A stretch of 64,000 nt of DNA, taken from assembly GCF_027744825.2 (NCBI RefSeq), contig NC_071342.1, forward strand, positions 10,993,501 to 11,057,500, in the 5' to 3' direction. The notes below the pieces were generated by a model. The model did no database searches and was not told the origin of the DNA. It was given only the letters and a program-made list of their open reading frames with translations. The position numbers and the translations under genes were made by a program. Shown here piece after piece: positions 26,360-39,200 of this stretch; position 1 is the stretch's first letter; each line of letters opens with the position of its first letter. The stretch comes from Synchiropus splendidus. Taxonomy: Eukaryota; Chordata; Actinopteri; Syngnathiformes; Callionymidae.

Positions 26360-26667
26360 AGTTTTATTTACATCGCAAATTTGCCGTTGAGGAAAATCAA
26401 AAACGTAAACTTTAAATCCTGCAATCTAGAGAAATAGCCAGCTTTATATATTGCCCCATTCCCACAAAAACACAACAATATCCACAAAATTTGTAATCCA
26501 TGACTTTTCTGTAGTACGTCTTAAAAATTTGTTTTCTGTTTACCTCTTCAACAGTACAGTAACCGAGTAAAAAAATAAAAATTTAATCTATGCTGAGACA
26601 GACCACCTTTTTACTTGTATTCCAGCTATTTTATTTCATTTCCAATATTAAGCCTATATTTACAATA

Positions 26668-27272
26668 CAGCGATACCTCCGTTCTCGACCACAATCCGTT
26701 CCAGACGGCCATTCGAGAAGCCTTAAAAGAGTCTTTTGTAGGAGTGAATGTAGAGTGTCTGCTGCAGGTGCGCTGTTCCTCTATGTGTGTGGCCGCTGCA
26801 TGTGGGAGGGGTTGCAGAGTGAGTGACGTCTCTCCAGAAGTGAAGAGGTGCCCGGTGCGTGTCCAGCTCTGAATGTGTGCTTCTGTGCAGTTTGGCTGTG
26901 ACAAAGTCATAAACCAAGTAACGCTCTGTCCCAGACTCGCCTCATCCCTGTCCCAGCTCCAGCCCACAACAGGACATCAAACCCTGGAGTGAGCGCTCCA
27001 GCCTCGGAGGTGTGGAGAGCGAGCACCTCCCCTGTGACACTCTACCACGGTCCAGTGTGGAGACAGGAAAGGTTTTACACCTCAATATGAAGAAAAAACA
27101 GTCAGTAAATGTAGCTAACGGGACACGTCTGCATACAGAGGCTGCGTTATACACAATAACAAAGCACGTAGTGGGTCAGCTGATCGGTCTGCGAAAATCT
27201 GAAGCAAAAAAATTCGAATTCCGATTTGTTCGAATTCCAGGGACGTTCGAGGTTCGAACCGAGGTACCACAG
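26668..27272 (-). mobile_element. Family A Tigger-like MITE, copy 2, inverted (605 bp)
   Basis: This is the reverse complement of copies 1, 3 and 4. It starts CAGCGATACCTCCG after TA (26666-26667). Its far end, GAGGTACCACAG, is followed by TA at 27273-27274. The internal blocks (the target-like CTCTGTATGCAGACGTG stretch and the GACGTCACTCAC stretch) match the other copies. A 23-bp A run (27284-27306) and a second A run (27316-27331) follow the element. Confidence 0.8.
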
Positions 27273-27283
27273 TACTTGATTGT

Positions 27284-27331
27284 AAAAAAAAAAAAAAAAA
27301 AAAAAAGGATTTAATAAAAAAAAAAAAAAAA
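27284..27331. repeat. Two poly(A) runs (A23 and A16)
   Basis: A runs separated by GGATTTAAT, just beyond the end of family A copy 2. Confidence 0.95.
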
Positions 27332-27400
27332 TTTAATAATTCACACAAAGAAAGATAAGCCCCAAAGCAGAAACAAAAAAACAGCGACATTAGCTTAGTA

Positions 27401-27538
27401 CAGTGCTTCTCAAATATTTCACATGACATGATGCAGCGGTGATGTTGAGCAGCCGTCGTCTCAGCTCATGTCAGTGAAGCGGTTGTGTTATCATGGAGCC
27501 CCCACCACCACCATGGCATCACTATTTGAGAAGCGCTG
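27401..27538. mobile_element. Miniature hAT element (138 bp) with TSD
   Basis: The tips CAGTGCTTCTCAAATA and CAGCGCTTCTCAAATA (right end, reverse strand) are inverted repeats. The flanks are gcttagta (27393-27400) and gcttaaca (27539-27546), 6 of 8 identical. There is no coding potential. Confidence 0.75.
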
Positions 27539-27546
27539 GCTTAACA

Positions 27547-29031
27547 CCAGAAGACCCACAACCTTTAAAGCTCAGTTCATGGTGCGTGCTTGTCTGTCAA
27601 TGGCGTATTTCCAACACCTCCTATCACTGAAGCGTTTTGTTCTGTAACGTGTGTGGCGTACGTTTTCACTGCTGTCGCATCGTTTTAAGCCCAACTAAGA
27701 CGCATCAATCGTCGGTCTGCCGTTGGAGACTGTGCTGCTACAAAAGTTCCGCAGCTCAGTTGTGGATTCTTTCGGCTCCACACCTACTTCCAGAATTTTT
27801 GCCACCAAATATAGCAGCAGTGAAGCATCACCGTCAGCTTTGTGGTTCCATCCACAAAATCCTGACCGCTGTTGACCGTCCTGTTTGAGGTGTCCCGCGC
27901 TGGGAACAGATGGCCCCAGTGATGACTGAATGGCTGTTGCCTGGACGTTCAGGAGTGTCAGCGCTGGATTTGGAGACTGAAGTCAGATGAGTCCATTTTT
28001 TTTGGTGGGGTCCCCCTGGGTTGACAGATGTTTGAAATGCTGATCCTTCCATGTGCCAGTGTGTGAGCTACACTCACATTCAGAACTCAGCACCATCGTG
28101 TTTGCAGCTAGTTAAGAAACGAGATCCAAAGCACTCCATAATTATAAGATGAGTTTGAGAATATAATTGGCAGGTGTTGTTTATACTGGCTCCGTCAGCT
28201 CAGGAGCGCTCACTGGCAGGGTTTTGATCTGAGAGAACAGTGTAGGGAATAGTGAAATGAGAATGCTGTGGCAAGCGGTCAGAGGAATTCTGCTGAGAAA
28301 GTGGCTTGGAAAGGAAAGTTGAGGACATATGGGTATAAAAGTTGTCAATGCAGTATTATATGAGATAGAAAAAATGTCATGACTAATAAAATATTTTAAT
28401 TCAGATTCATCTGGAAAAGACTTTTAGAGTATGAGTATTTAGAACTCTTCAAGAACTTTTATAAGAGGATGGTAGTGAGATCTTACAGGAAGTGGCAGAT
28501 TATTAGTGAGACATCTTCATGTCTGGGATGGTGAGGCCTCATCAAAGAGCAGTCTCAGTATCAAGTGAAGTCTAAATTCCCATGAAGCACACGTCACATC
28601 TACAGATTGGGAGCTCTGTGTGGATTGTCTTTAATAACTTACAAAAAAAGGAGAGAAGCAATGACAGCATATCACGTATCTGTCCGTCTTAAAAGACTTT
28701 TTCAACTCCGCTTTGCCTTTTTTTGTCAGCGCTGATTTAGATATTAATAGGCCTCATCCATGATGCAGCGCCCGGTGCTTGTCTGACACCCAGCAGCCTC
28801 TCTTCGTGTCTTTAATGTGGACTTGCCTTTAAAAGTCATTGATGGAACCTCAGTTGGATGGAGTCTGTCAAGTTATGAGCAGTGCTGCCTTGGGAAAGGT
28901 GAAGAGGACGGTACAGTTGGACTGGACTGGGTGGTGACCTGAGGCTCCTCTCTCATTGGTTTGTTCACAGTTTTGATGAAGCAGAATGATCCGATCACAC
29001 TACAGATTGTGAGGTCGATAGCAGAAGCCAT
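27547..29031. other. Anonymous sequence
   Basis: 27600-28060 is less AT-rich than its surroundings and may be part of an old transposon, but no domain was recognised. No gag/pol remnant is seen next to the LTR-like element at 29032. Confidence 0.4.
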
Positions 29032-29510
29032 TGACTGAGCCGGTAGAACAAGACTGCGAGGAACCTTTGGAGCAGAACCCAAGTACGCGGAGTGAACAGG
29101 AGCGATCGGACTGGGACAATCAAAGCACCGTGAGCAGGTTTATTAAACAAGAAATATCCAAACAATGGCAGAAAGAACGTAGAATTGAGGACATCACCAA
29201 ACTAAGAGAGAATGAACATGAAAACACAACCAAGAGAGTAGCTCTGAAACAAGTTCAAAAACACAAAGAACAAAGGCAGAAGATTTGAAAACAGTACAAA
29301 AAGAGACACAGAAGATGCGCTCAGTCAACACTAGATCAAAAATGAAATGCAAATAAGAAGCTCAAGCAGCAAGAACAAGTCATGAGAGGACAGAGTGAAC
29401 TGAGAGACCAGCAGTGTGAAACCAGAGGATAAAGTCGGGGAGTGGTGGTTCCAGGTGTGCACCATTACAGGGAACAGGAAGTTGACAAACAAAAAAATGG
29501 ACCTGTGACA
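29032..29510 (-). mobile_element. LTR-like retroelement end (possible Gypsy-type solo LTR)
   Basis: On the minus strand this starts TGTCACAGGTCC, runs through T-rich sequence, has TTTAATAAACCTGC (AATAAA), then ACTTGGGTTCTGCTCC, and stops near CTCAGTCA. That is the same order of landmarks as 16730-17273. An exact CCGGT direct repeat sits at 29040-29044 and 29511-29515. If that is the target duplication, the element would be 29045-29510 but would lack the canonical CA end. No gag/pol remnant was recognised. Confidence 0.45.
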
Positions 29511-29515
29511 CCGGT

Positions 29516-32179
29516 CTGTACAGGAAACAGCAGCTCATCTGAGCCCAATATTCTCCTCTCAGACTTTCAAAGTGAGCAAATGTTCATGTGTTTAGCGAAG
29601 GATAGAATGTGAGGCTCCGCTTGAAGCCTATTTATTTCCATCATTGATTGAATTCCTGTTCTCCTTCGCTAGTACGGTTCCCTCGGGGGGTTCACTGCTT
29701 ATATCTGTGACCTTCATACGTCTCCCAAGTCTGTCTGTTTTCCTCTCACTCGGCTACTGTGTGTTCTGGCTGGGAGCTGAAGAAGCACTCCTTTAATGGG
29801 AAGTCTATTGACTGGGCCTCTTAGTCATTGGCGAGATCATAGCTGCTGGGACTCCCCGGACACTCGTCGATAATGGTCGCTTGTCTCCGCTCATTGTGAG
29901 GAGTCAATACATATAGGAAGTTCAACGTCTGTTTGAGCAGTTCTGCTTCCGGTTTTCTGAGGTATAGTGGGAGGATATGCAAAAATTCACCCCAACAAAT
30001 GTTGTCAGAGGAAAGGCGGCGTATGGGTGCTGGAACATACTGCTGTCCCACTCTTCCCTGCAAAGCCTCTTCCTCTGAATGCCTGGACTGCAAACAGCTG
30101 GCACCGACTGCTTCTCCCTGTTGTTGCTGTTGATCCACAAACCACACACTGATGCCAAGTCTCTCTGAATAACTTTTGGCAGGCAGGAATGAAATCAGCT
30201 AAAGTGATGGCAATTTAAGTTTGCTTGTCTTATGAAGAATAAACAACATGCATGTATGAAATCATGTTTAGCTAAGTGAAGCGCTGTAGAAATGTAATTA
30301 ATCTGTCACCATTCTAAAGCTTTTTCAAGTCACCCATGGGTTTCCTCAAGTCTCAAGAGGCAAATCTCACTTCTCAGATGAGACGTGAAGAAATTCAAGA
30401 CCCAAATTCATTGAGAGAACATTTTGTATTCTTCATTTCTTATTCTAGCAAGGTTTTAAGGGATAGTCAAAATGTGATGGGTGTCAAGAAGGAGTCAGGT
30501 CTCATCGAGGTGGAGGTTTAACCCTTCGTTCCCCACAGTTGGCTCCTAAAATACGCAGTTAGGCTTGTTGCTTGGAAATGTTCGTCATCGATCCTGTCAC
30601 TTTTCAAAATAGGACGCCGTAGAGTTTAAATCGCTGTTTATCTACACCACATCAGAACTCAACCTTTAACCGGTTGTCCGGGCAGCAAGCCGTCAGATGA
30701 AAGTCAGTCTGACTTGATACTCGACACGGACATATTGGTGGGCGGGTGCAGAAGCCAGGAAATAACCAGCACCTGTCCCAAAATTCATATCATTTGCCAG
30801 ACAATTTAACTGAAAAAAAAATAACTACTGCATGAAATCTCTAAAATCCTCACCTTTAATGTGTTTAATGTGACTAAAGTATGTGGTCTATGTCTATTCA
30901 TCATCAGTCAACTATACAGCTACAGTTGCTGTGCCAAGCCAAGGTTCCTAAGGTTGTGTCCCTCGCAAATCTTTTAAATTAAAACCATTTTACAGTGAGT
31001 CAATACGAAACATCAAACTATTAAAAAGGTTACTCAGACTTGTAACAACCAAATATACTGGACGATGCAAAAATATCCGAATCAAATGCGTCAGTGTTGT
31101 GGCTGAAGGGGGAGTGGGAGGGGCCAGGGAGTAGACTTGTGGGTGCCTCAGTGCACGTCGGGAACGACACTCACGCGATGTCTAATAAATCTTTCGACAG
31201 ATACCAAAACACACATGGGGGCGGAATTGATGAGAGAGTCATTTCTTTTTTTTTTTTGCAAGAATGAAATGAAGAAAAAAATGGCTCCAGAAAGGGCACA
31301 TTTCTCATTTGGGGCGTTCCATCGCTCGAATTGTCAGTGGAAGGTTGAAAGTCGTACCATTTTGTACGATCAAAAGCATCAGAATGTTTTATAGTTCCCT
31401 TTAAATGCCCTTAGTGCACCATCCATCGAGACTGACTGTGAACTGGAGAATCCAGCTGCGGCGCTCTCGGCATAGCTGCAGTGCTTCTGCTAGAACTGAG
31501 CGGAAATGCTGCCTGGGATGGTCTGAAAAATCTACATGTTAGTTAAAGCAGTGGCTCTGGTTTAAGGGATTTTGGTGACCTGTCATATATTTGTATGTAT
31601 TTAGGAGGAAAGGCCAACAGGCAGAGACAGGCAATTCACAAACAGGCACTTTCTAGAGTCGCTCTTCTAGATCCAGCCAAAATAAGGTGTGTAAAAATGA
31701 GATTTGTGATGCAGAATTGCGGGTAGAGTGTGTTTTTATTTTTACTTTCATCTGATCATCTTATTTTGTCAAACACTCGTGGCTATTTGGGAGCAGTTCT
31801 ACTGAAGAAAGAATTTCTGACGAAGACACCGCAATTAGCGGGAGTCCTTCTGACAAGATTTGGAGGAAAAAGTTCTTGATAAATACAGGCTGGCAGCAAA
31901 CCAACCCTTTTAATTAAAATTCCAGATGGATTTTAAATTTGCATGTACGTTTTTCAAGCACTAATGGTGTGTGTTATTGTGGGATATGCAAATAAAGATG
32001 ATTAAAGTGCCACTGAAATAGGGAGGGCCACAGGATTTAGTGGGAGCATCTCCAGTGGCATCAATCACAGAGGAATTGGTCTTTTAAAACCGCATTTTAG
32101 TTCAAGACAAACTCGAGGTTCGGGGCAGAATCTGGCCGATAAAGGGTTTTATGTGGCCGTGACATTGATCCTCATGCAT
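29516..32179. other. Mostly unique non-coding sequence
   Basis: No exon recognised. 31850-32120 has TTTTAATTAAAAT and an octamer-like ATGCAAAT, a possible conserved non-coding element just left of the LINE remnant. Confidence 0.45.
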
Positions 32180-32890
32180 ATATCAGAATCAGAATCAGAA
32201 TCAAATTTATTGCCATGGTTAGTGAGGATCCCACCAACTACTGAAGTGCTTTGGAACCGTAGCCTCCTGCCAGAGGGAAGAGGAGTCCATGACCAGGGTG
32301 AGGAGGGTCGGCTTTGATCCCACCTGCACGTCTCTGGGTCCTGGAGACATACAGGTCCTGAAGAGGTGGCAGGCTGCAACCGATCACCTTCTCAGCAGAA
32401 CGTACGATGCGCTGCAGTCAGCTCTTGTCCCTGGAGGTGGCACTGTTGTACCAGACGGTGATAGAGGAGGTGAGGATGGACTCAATGATAACTGTGTAGA
32501 ACTCCACCAGCAACTTCGTAGGCAGTTGTAGTTTTCGTAGCTGCCTCAAGAAGAACATTCTCTGCAGGGCCTTCCTGATGAGGGACCTGATGGTTTGCCC
32601 CCATTTTGAGGTCTTCAGTGATGGTGGTTCCCAGAAAGCAGAAGGAGTCTACAATGGAAATGGGCACACCAGCCAACATGAAAGCGGACAGAGAAACTGT
32701 GACTCACCTGAAGTCTATGACCATCTCCAGTCTTCTGGGCGTTGAGCTCCAGGTTGTTGTGGCTGCACCAGGACACCAGCCGCTCCACCTCCCTCCTGTA
32801 TACAGTATATCCCTCAACTTCAGCTTGTAAATTTTGTGACCAATATATCGTCGTGTTCTCCTGCACCACACAGTTGGAACAATTCAATGT
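32180..32890 (-). pseudogene. 5'-truncated CR1/L2-type LINE, reverse-transcriptase C-terminus
   Basis: Broken frames on the minus strand spell, in order, the conserved tail of a Jockey-superfamily non-LTR reverse transcriptase: a VERLVSWCSHNNLELNAQKT block (about 32800-32740), an IVDSFCFLGTTITEDLK block (about 32650-32600), a LLVEFYTVIIESILTSSITV block (about 32515-32455), an LQDLYVSRTQRRAG block (about 32360-32320) and a final SGRRLRFQST (about 32280-32250). At least two frameshifts and a stop (near 32418-32420) interrupt it. The 3' end is AATAAATTTGATTCTGATTC, i.e. a short (GATTCT)n tail typical of this LINE type. It is inactive. Confidence 0.8.
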
Positions 32891-35800
32891 AGCTCTCTAA
32901 ATGGGCCCATGAACAAAGAGAAGTGGGAGACAGCCTTGTTTACTTGTGAATTCATGGCTGCAGGGAAGATATGTCCATCTTTTCTTATCGTCGACACAGC
33001 AGGACGTCTATATTTGCTCCTGTCCGCGCTCACACTTCTCTGTCCGCCCTTGTGTGTGGTGCATTCTTGCTGGCAGTTCTTCGTCCCACGATGTGTTCCT
33101 CATTACAGAGGTCCCTCAGGTGCTGCTGGGGGGGAGCTAAAGACGAGCACATTGTTTGATTGACAGCCCTGGCATTCAGACTCAAGACGTGGCTACAGTA
33201 CAGAGACGGCAAGGTCACTGCTGGGAAGCAGGAAGTGTTGGCAGCGGCACATGGCTGCACACGACATATGGGTCAGATCACATGACCTCAAATGGGACTG
33301 AGCGTCACAAACCACTTCACTTTTTCTGGAGTTATATTCTAGCCAAACTTTAGCATCTCCCGGACCCCTGCACGACCTTTCCTTAAACACCCGGGGCGTC
33401 TGCAAGAACCTTCCAAATGCAGCGCCTGCGGTGAGAAAAGCCAGCATGGCTAACATGATTAAAGCTAATTTCTGCCAAACCGCTGGTAATTCAGTTCACG
33501 GAGAGGAACACAGCCAAGCCGCGCACGGAAACACGCACTGCGGAAATTCACAGAACACAGAGTGATTAAATTAAAATGAACTTTGTTGAGGGCGTGCTGC
33601 GACGCTGCAGGCGAGAATGTGATGAAGTTCATTAACACACCTGGCTGCAGCCGCAGAAACGGACAATGCATGGATGCACGGTGACGGGTAACACTGGGAT
33701 GAGAGAGCCGCCAGATGGAGAGGTGAGTTAAAATTGGAACCAAGGCTGTGCTGAGTGATATCTGCAGCAGGCAGGGTGTGAAGCGTGTCATCTGTCATCT
33801 AACAGGAAACCTGCATGGGCCTGTGAGTGAGAACATGCTTCCCTCCGCCGCCGTGCATCTGCTCTGTCCCGCTCCAAGCCTCCTGCGGGGGAAGCAGACC
33901 GATCCATAACCGCTCCCGTTTTGTCCTCGCCTCTCTCTCTAACCCGCCACGGAGCAGGCTTGGTGGCACGAGACAGAGAGCAACTTTAATCTGCGCTTAA
34001 AAACGTGGAGGTAATGAGCGTCTTATTTCGGGTGGCTGCGTCTGTTTGTTGACAAAACAGTTATTACGGAGTGGAAGGCCTAATTGGAAAATTGCAATGA
34101 CTCAGTTTGTGTTCAGTAAAGAGGAAGCGATGGCGTACGCAGTGCTTCAGTGCGGAGCATTCATGTGAACAGTCGACATGACTGTAATGGACCAGTGCAT
34201 TTCACCGAAGATTCTCAGGCTCAAATGTCTCCAAGCCGGCCACATCACTTTAGTAGATGACGTTTTCAGTCATGTCAAATGCTAATAAAAGGGACAGAAT
34301 TCATTTATGTAAAGCGTTTTAAAGTGAATTAAAAATGCATTATTCATCTAGGGAGTTAAGCCTGACAAGTAATGAGCTTGTGGTTTGTCTGAATTCAGGC
34401 ATATGGTGTCATGGAAGGAACAAAATAACTTGAGGCTAAGATAATAAACAATTATCAAGAAACTATTCTTTAATTTATTGACTTTATTGACTTCTTTTTA
34501 GAAGACATACAAGTCCTTGACCTTCTCTCCTTGGATGGCCCATCGCAAAATGTGACCATGGAGGGTGACAAAATATTTGTCCAGCTACGTGACAAAAAGT
34601 GATCCTGACTTGACACCACAGCTGCCGACCGTGTAGCAATATTCACTCTGCCCCTGCAGCAAATTACAACATGACTGGAGCGAGTCCTCAAAATGAATTA
34701 TAGATTAATTAACACATGGTGCCAGCAGGAGAGTCTCTGCCGCCGTTTATTGGACGCACATCTCAGGCTTTCTCGCTGACATCACACACACACACAGTCA
34801 TAGCACCTTTTTGTACCTTTAAAATCCATGATGTTCAACTCCACTCTGGGTATATTCTGACTTGCACAGTCACTTGAACAACTTCCAGGATGAATAATGG
34901 TTGTGGCCCCTGGAATCGCCAATCCACCCATTCTCTTGACCGTTGGGTTGGAATGTAAATCAATAACTTTTTTGCTCAGCACTTCCTTGTATCCTCCATT
35001 AGTTCAGTCTTTGCTCTGTTTTCACTAATAGCTTTTGAGAACTAACTCTAAAGCATCTTTCAGTTTCTGAAAAAACTATTATTATTATTGTTATTATTAT
35101 AGTAGCTCAGCCTCGTCCTGGCAGCTTCATATCTTCCTTCCTGTGTTCACTGTGTAAACGTTGTGAAAGACCCCAAACCAGGTATGTCCTTCTCAAGGTC
35201 ACATGACGGCAGCGGAACAAAAACACAATTGTAAAGATGACCTGTGTACTTTGTCAGGATCATCCCCTACTATCTTATTATATAGAGTGTTAGTGCCACT
35301 GCCATCCCTCCATCATTGAGTTCAGATGTTTGTTTTTTTTATTGCATTGAGTTGCATTTAATCTGAGATGTATATGACACACATGCACAATGAATTTCAG
35401 ACGTCATCTCTGCTTATAGAGTCTACTGACCCACTGATACTGCTCTTTATAGTGGTCGGCTTGTTCAGTAAGGCACTGCAACACTACAACAAGTAAAAGT
35501 AGAGTAAAATTTGCAGTCGTGATTCAACAGATTCTCCACTAGTGGCACAGGCTTATGGCCCAAGCACAGTTCTGAGGCTTCGGCTTTCAAGAGAAGTATG
35601 TGTTCGCTCCACACCAGATGGAAAGTGAGAGTGTTTTGCTGCGGCGCGAGGCAATACAGCACTCGGCTAATATCACTTATCATTTAAATGAAGCTGAATC
35701 TCCACTCGGCCCACAACACCAAAACAGAAAACGATTTCCAAGTGGAACGCGTCATCTGTGGATGTAATTTACTTTTTCATTTCTCTTGGTTCAGGTGCAT

Positions 35801-38160
35801 CGGCCGGCTTCAAGACTGAATTTTCTGTCAGTTCACGCAGGCACGCTGAGGACAAACACTCCAGCAGCTGGAGAGATGAAAGAATATTTCCAGTGTGATG
35901 CCGTCATTTTGAGGTCTGATCAAAAATTCGGGAGCAGGAGCTCAGGGCTCTTTATTCCCTGCTCAGCAAACACACAGACTCTGGAAGGCAAAGGCTGCCG
36001 ATTGCCAAACTATGAATGTCACCAAGTGTTTTATCTAAATAGAGAGGGGACTTTTAATGATCATTGTTTCCATTTACGTCTTTCATTCACAGCAACAACT
36101 ACAGGAACAACATTATTTAATTCTTGTCCACTACATTTTCTTAAGTCTGGAGTCATTTTTATGATGTAATAATGTTGCCTATTTGGATGGCTGAATATTG
36201 AGAAAATTGAGCTGAATTGAATGTTATAATTCCTCAGCTTGGTGAGAGAGGTCAGAATTTTTTTGACTCAATTTGATATATTTTCAAAGCTTTTCTTCTG
36301 CCTTTTTGTTGAACATGAATGCAAGGTTGTTAAGGCCCACAGCTGTTATTGAACGCTCTGACCTTTGAGGTCACCGGCCAGCTTTTTAAGATACTTTCCG
36401 CTGAGGTGGCGATTCTAGTCTCTGCCAAAACAAAAAAACACATCCAACAACTATTCAGAATCCAGTCTGAACCAAAACAGTCACGCTCCTGGTTCTGAGT
36501 GTCCGGCGCTCACATGGCGAACTGTCACCAGCCTCCTCACAGTTGTCAAAATAGATGCAGATTTTAGCTCCGCTGACATCATCCGAAGCTGGAACGTGAG
36601 GATAATTAGCAGCTGATTCAAAGTCAGGCACCGTTCTTCATCCCACAGCGATTGTGGTGACAGCAACCCTCTGGCTCGTGACCTAAAAGATTAAACCGCT
36701 TCTCATGGGGATCGGCGGAGTCAAGTCTCAGCCCCTTTTACACTCAAAGGCCTGGAACGCGAGCTGACTCGCGTCTGTGCCTATGTGCGGCTCTAATGAA
36801 GGCTAAGTGTGTTTCAGTGTTTAATGGCTCCGCATTATAGTCCTCCGCTCTCCTCGTGGAGAGGCGTCACCTTCATGGCAGGTCCCATTCAGATTCACTC
36901 TTCAAGTAGAGAGAAAGCCAAATCATTAGAAGCAAACCATGCTTCATCCATTTCACTCGTCAATTATTAATATCACGCAACTTTACGCTGCGAAGCGGAA
37001 GAGTGTTCCCTGATGATGGTTTTATCGCTTTTACCTGGAATGACTTTAAATACATTATAAATAATAGTTTTTCTGCTTGAGACTCTGGAGTCATCGTTAC
37101 GCTCTGTAGGGTCCGAGGGGCAGCAGCTGAGGGCGAGAACTTCTCAGTGGTGAGAATAAACACTGGCTTTTTTCATGTGGCTTTAATCCCGTGGACAGAG
37201 AGTAGGGTTCTTTGCTGGAGCAGGTTTTATATGACCATGACAGAGCTGGATGCAAGGTGTCGCTGAGGATTTGGCAGAGAGGGGCGGGGCAACACGTGTT
37301 AACAAAAATGTTCTGTTGAGAAAGTCGCGAGTCAGCTTCCACCTGAAGTCACCTGACCAAAATTGTTTTTAATGCAAGTGAATATGTATCATGTTGAAAA
37401 TGACATTTACTTATCGTACTTTTATAGAATCTCTTGTCACTTTTGTTCAAAAATGCTTTAAAAAAATGAGCCACCATGACTCCGCCTACATCCATGTGGA
37501 CATTTTGTTGTCCGATCTTTTTACCAGTCGGAGGTTGAGCTTTGCCACACTGAACTACTAAATCAACAAGAGCATAGGAGACTGGTCGCGGGTGTTTCTT
37601 AGGTTCTTGGCTCGGGTGCTACATGCTCCATCGAGGAGCAATCTTCATGAATTAGTTCAAGATTTGGGAAATTTTCTTGTGGAAGAACAGCCATCCACAC
37701 ACCTGGGAAATACAGCTATTTTGATTTTAAATTTAGAGCCAGAGCTTGAGACTCACAGGCGTAACTTTCCCTTTAAGGTGTGTTAAGAGACTGTGTATAG
37801 GGTTTTTCATTTTTACTATTTAGTTTCACACATTAATCATTCAAAATATTTCCAAGCAGGTACGATCGTCACAAAAAATTCCGACTTGACCGGCCTCGAG
37901 TATGGCCACGCCAATGAGTAGCATTAAAGATAAAGATGAAGAAAAGCATGTAGCACTAGCTTGGTCCAGAAATGCGCTACATATGTGCTAGCAAAATTGT
38001 ATTTATTCTGCAAAATATTGGAATGCCAATTCCGACGGCTCCATGCCACATGCGTCACAGCCATCCACTCCTGCACACATCTTAAACCCCTGCAGTAAAT
38101 GAAGTTCCAAACCAACCAAAAAGGTCAAACCTACTAGGACATTGCCATCAATTGCTTACA
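32891..38160. other. Mostly unique non-coding sequence
   Basis: No exon recognised. 33800-34000 is comparatively CpG-rich. 34060-34400 and 36690-36870 have homeodomain-like TAAT motifs within mixed sequence. Confidence 0.45.
35070..35101. repeat. (ATT)n trinucleotide run, imperfect
   Basis: ATT units with one G interruption. Confidence 0.85.
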
Positions 38161-38395
38161 ACGCTTGCTTCAAACTCCAGGCCCTGGGGCCACATGTGAC
38201 CTGCCAAGTCATTTAATGAAGCCCAGAAGTGCTTTAAACATGTATATCAAGTTCATTAAAAATGTTAAGTGCAAGAGTGTCTCTGTGTTGAGAGGCAGGC
38301 TGGAGGAGGATATCGCTTACTGTTTACACTCTAAACTCCCTCGTGGACTGCTGTAATTTTGAGTTCTGGCCTTTTCTGGTTTGACTCCAGGTCCA
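38161..38395. mobile_element. Degraded hAT-like element (about 235 bp)
   Basis: The left end has CTTCAAACTCCAGGCCCTGG and the right end GGTTTGACTCCAGG. These point inward as the two diverged tips of the GTGTCAAACTCnAGGCCC family. The internal sequence includes CCAAGTCATTTAATGAAGCCC-like text also present at 53545. It abuts the foldback element to the right. Confidence 0.5.
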
Positions 38396-38553
38396 TAATG
38401 TGATGTTGCTATCATGACAACTATTACAAGCATCATGTGGCCCTACCGCAAAGGGTTGTTGGCTGCTCAGGTGCAAAGGTGCAACAGCTGCGAATAAACT
38501 TTGACCTTTTTGATCCTATCACTCACTAAAAATGAATGTACAGAGCCCTGGCA

Positions 38554-39200
38554 GTCACATGCATATGTTTATCTTTATTTTTTTTGTCCCGAGATAACAA
38601 TTATCTCGTGATAATTTGTAACTCAAGATAACAGTTAACAGACAGAGATATTTTTTTATCTTAAGATACAATCGTAAACATCCACCTGTAACCACTGTCT
38701 CCCATGGCTTCGTAACTGTCAACGTTGTCATTCACTGTCAGTGCGTTTTTAACACTCTGATCTGCCTTGTACTCAAAACATTACCACATGTGGCTGAGCT
38801 ATACGTATTACCTGGAAGTGACATGCATGACTTTATTTTTTTTAATCCTGAGATAAAAAATATCTCGAGATAACTGTTACCTTGGGATAAAAAATGATCT
38901 CGGGATAAAAAAAAAATAAAGTCATGCATGTCAGTTCCAATACATGTAGCTTAGCCACATGAGGTATTATTTTGAGAAGGCGCTTGATCAGAATGTTAAA
39001 AGCGCAGAGACTTTGCCGTCGGCAATATTCTTGGGAAACAGTGGTTACTGGTGGATGTATACAAAATGCTTTGCCAGAGAGGCAGTTACACATGCGCTGA
39101 CATTTACAATTGTATCTTGAGATTCAAATTATCTTGAGATATTAGTTATCATGAGATAAAAGTTATCTCGGGATAAATAAAATAAAGTCATGCATGTCAC
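38554..39200. mobile_element. Foldback element with nested 114-bp inner foldback
   Basis: The two halves are inverted copies of each other around about 38877. Examples are GTGCGTTTTTAACACTCTGA (left) against TCAGAATGTTAAAAGCGCA (right) and CCACATGTGGCTGAGCTA against TAGCTTAGCCACATGAGG. The ends carry CATGCAT plus a T-rich run and GAGATAA/TTATCTC motifs. The centre (38819-38932) is a second complete inverted-repeat unit with tips GACATGCATGACTTTATT and their complement. No coding frame is present. Confidence 0.8.

Noticed and set aside
35786..36169. 127-codon plus-strand frame
   Set aside because: It begins at a TTG rather than an ATG, has no known domain, and lies in otherwise non-coding sequence.
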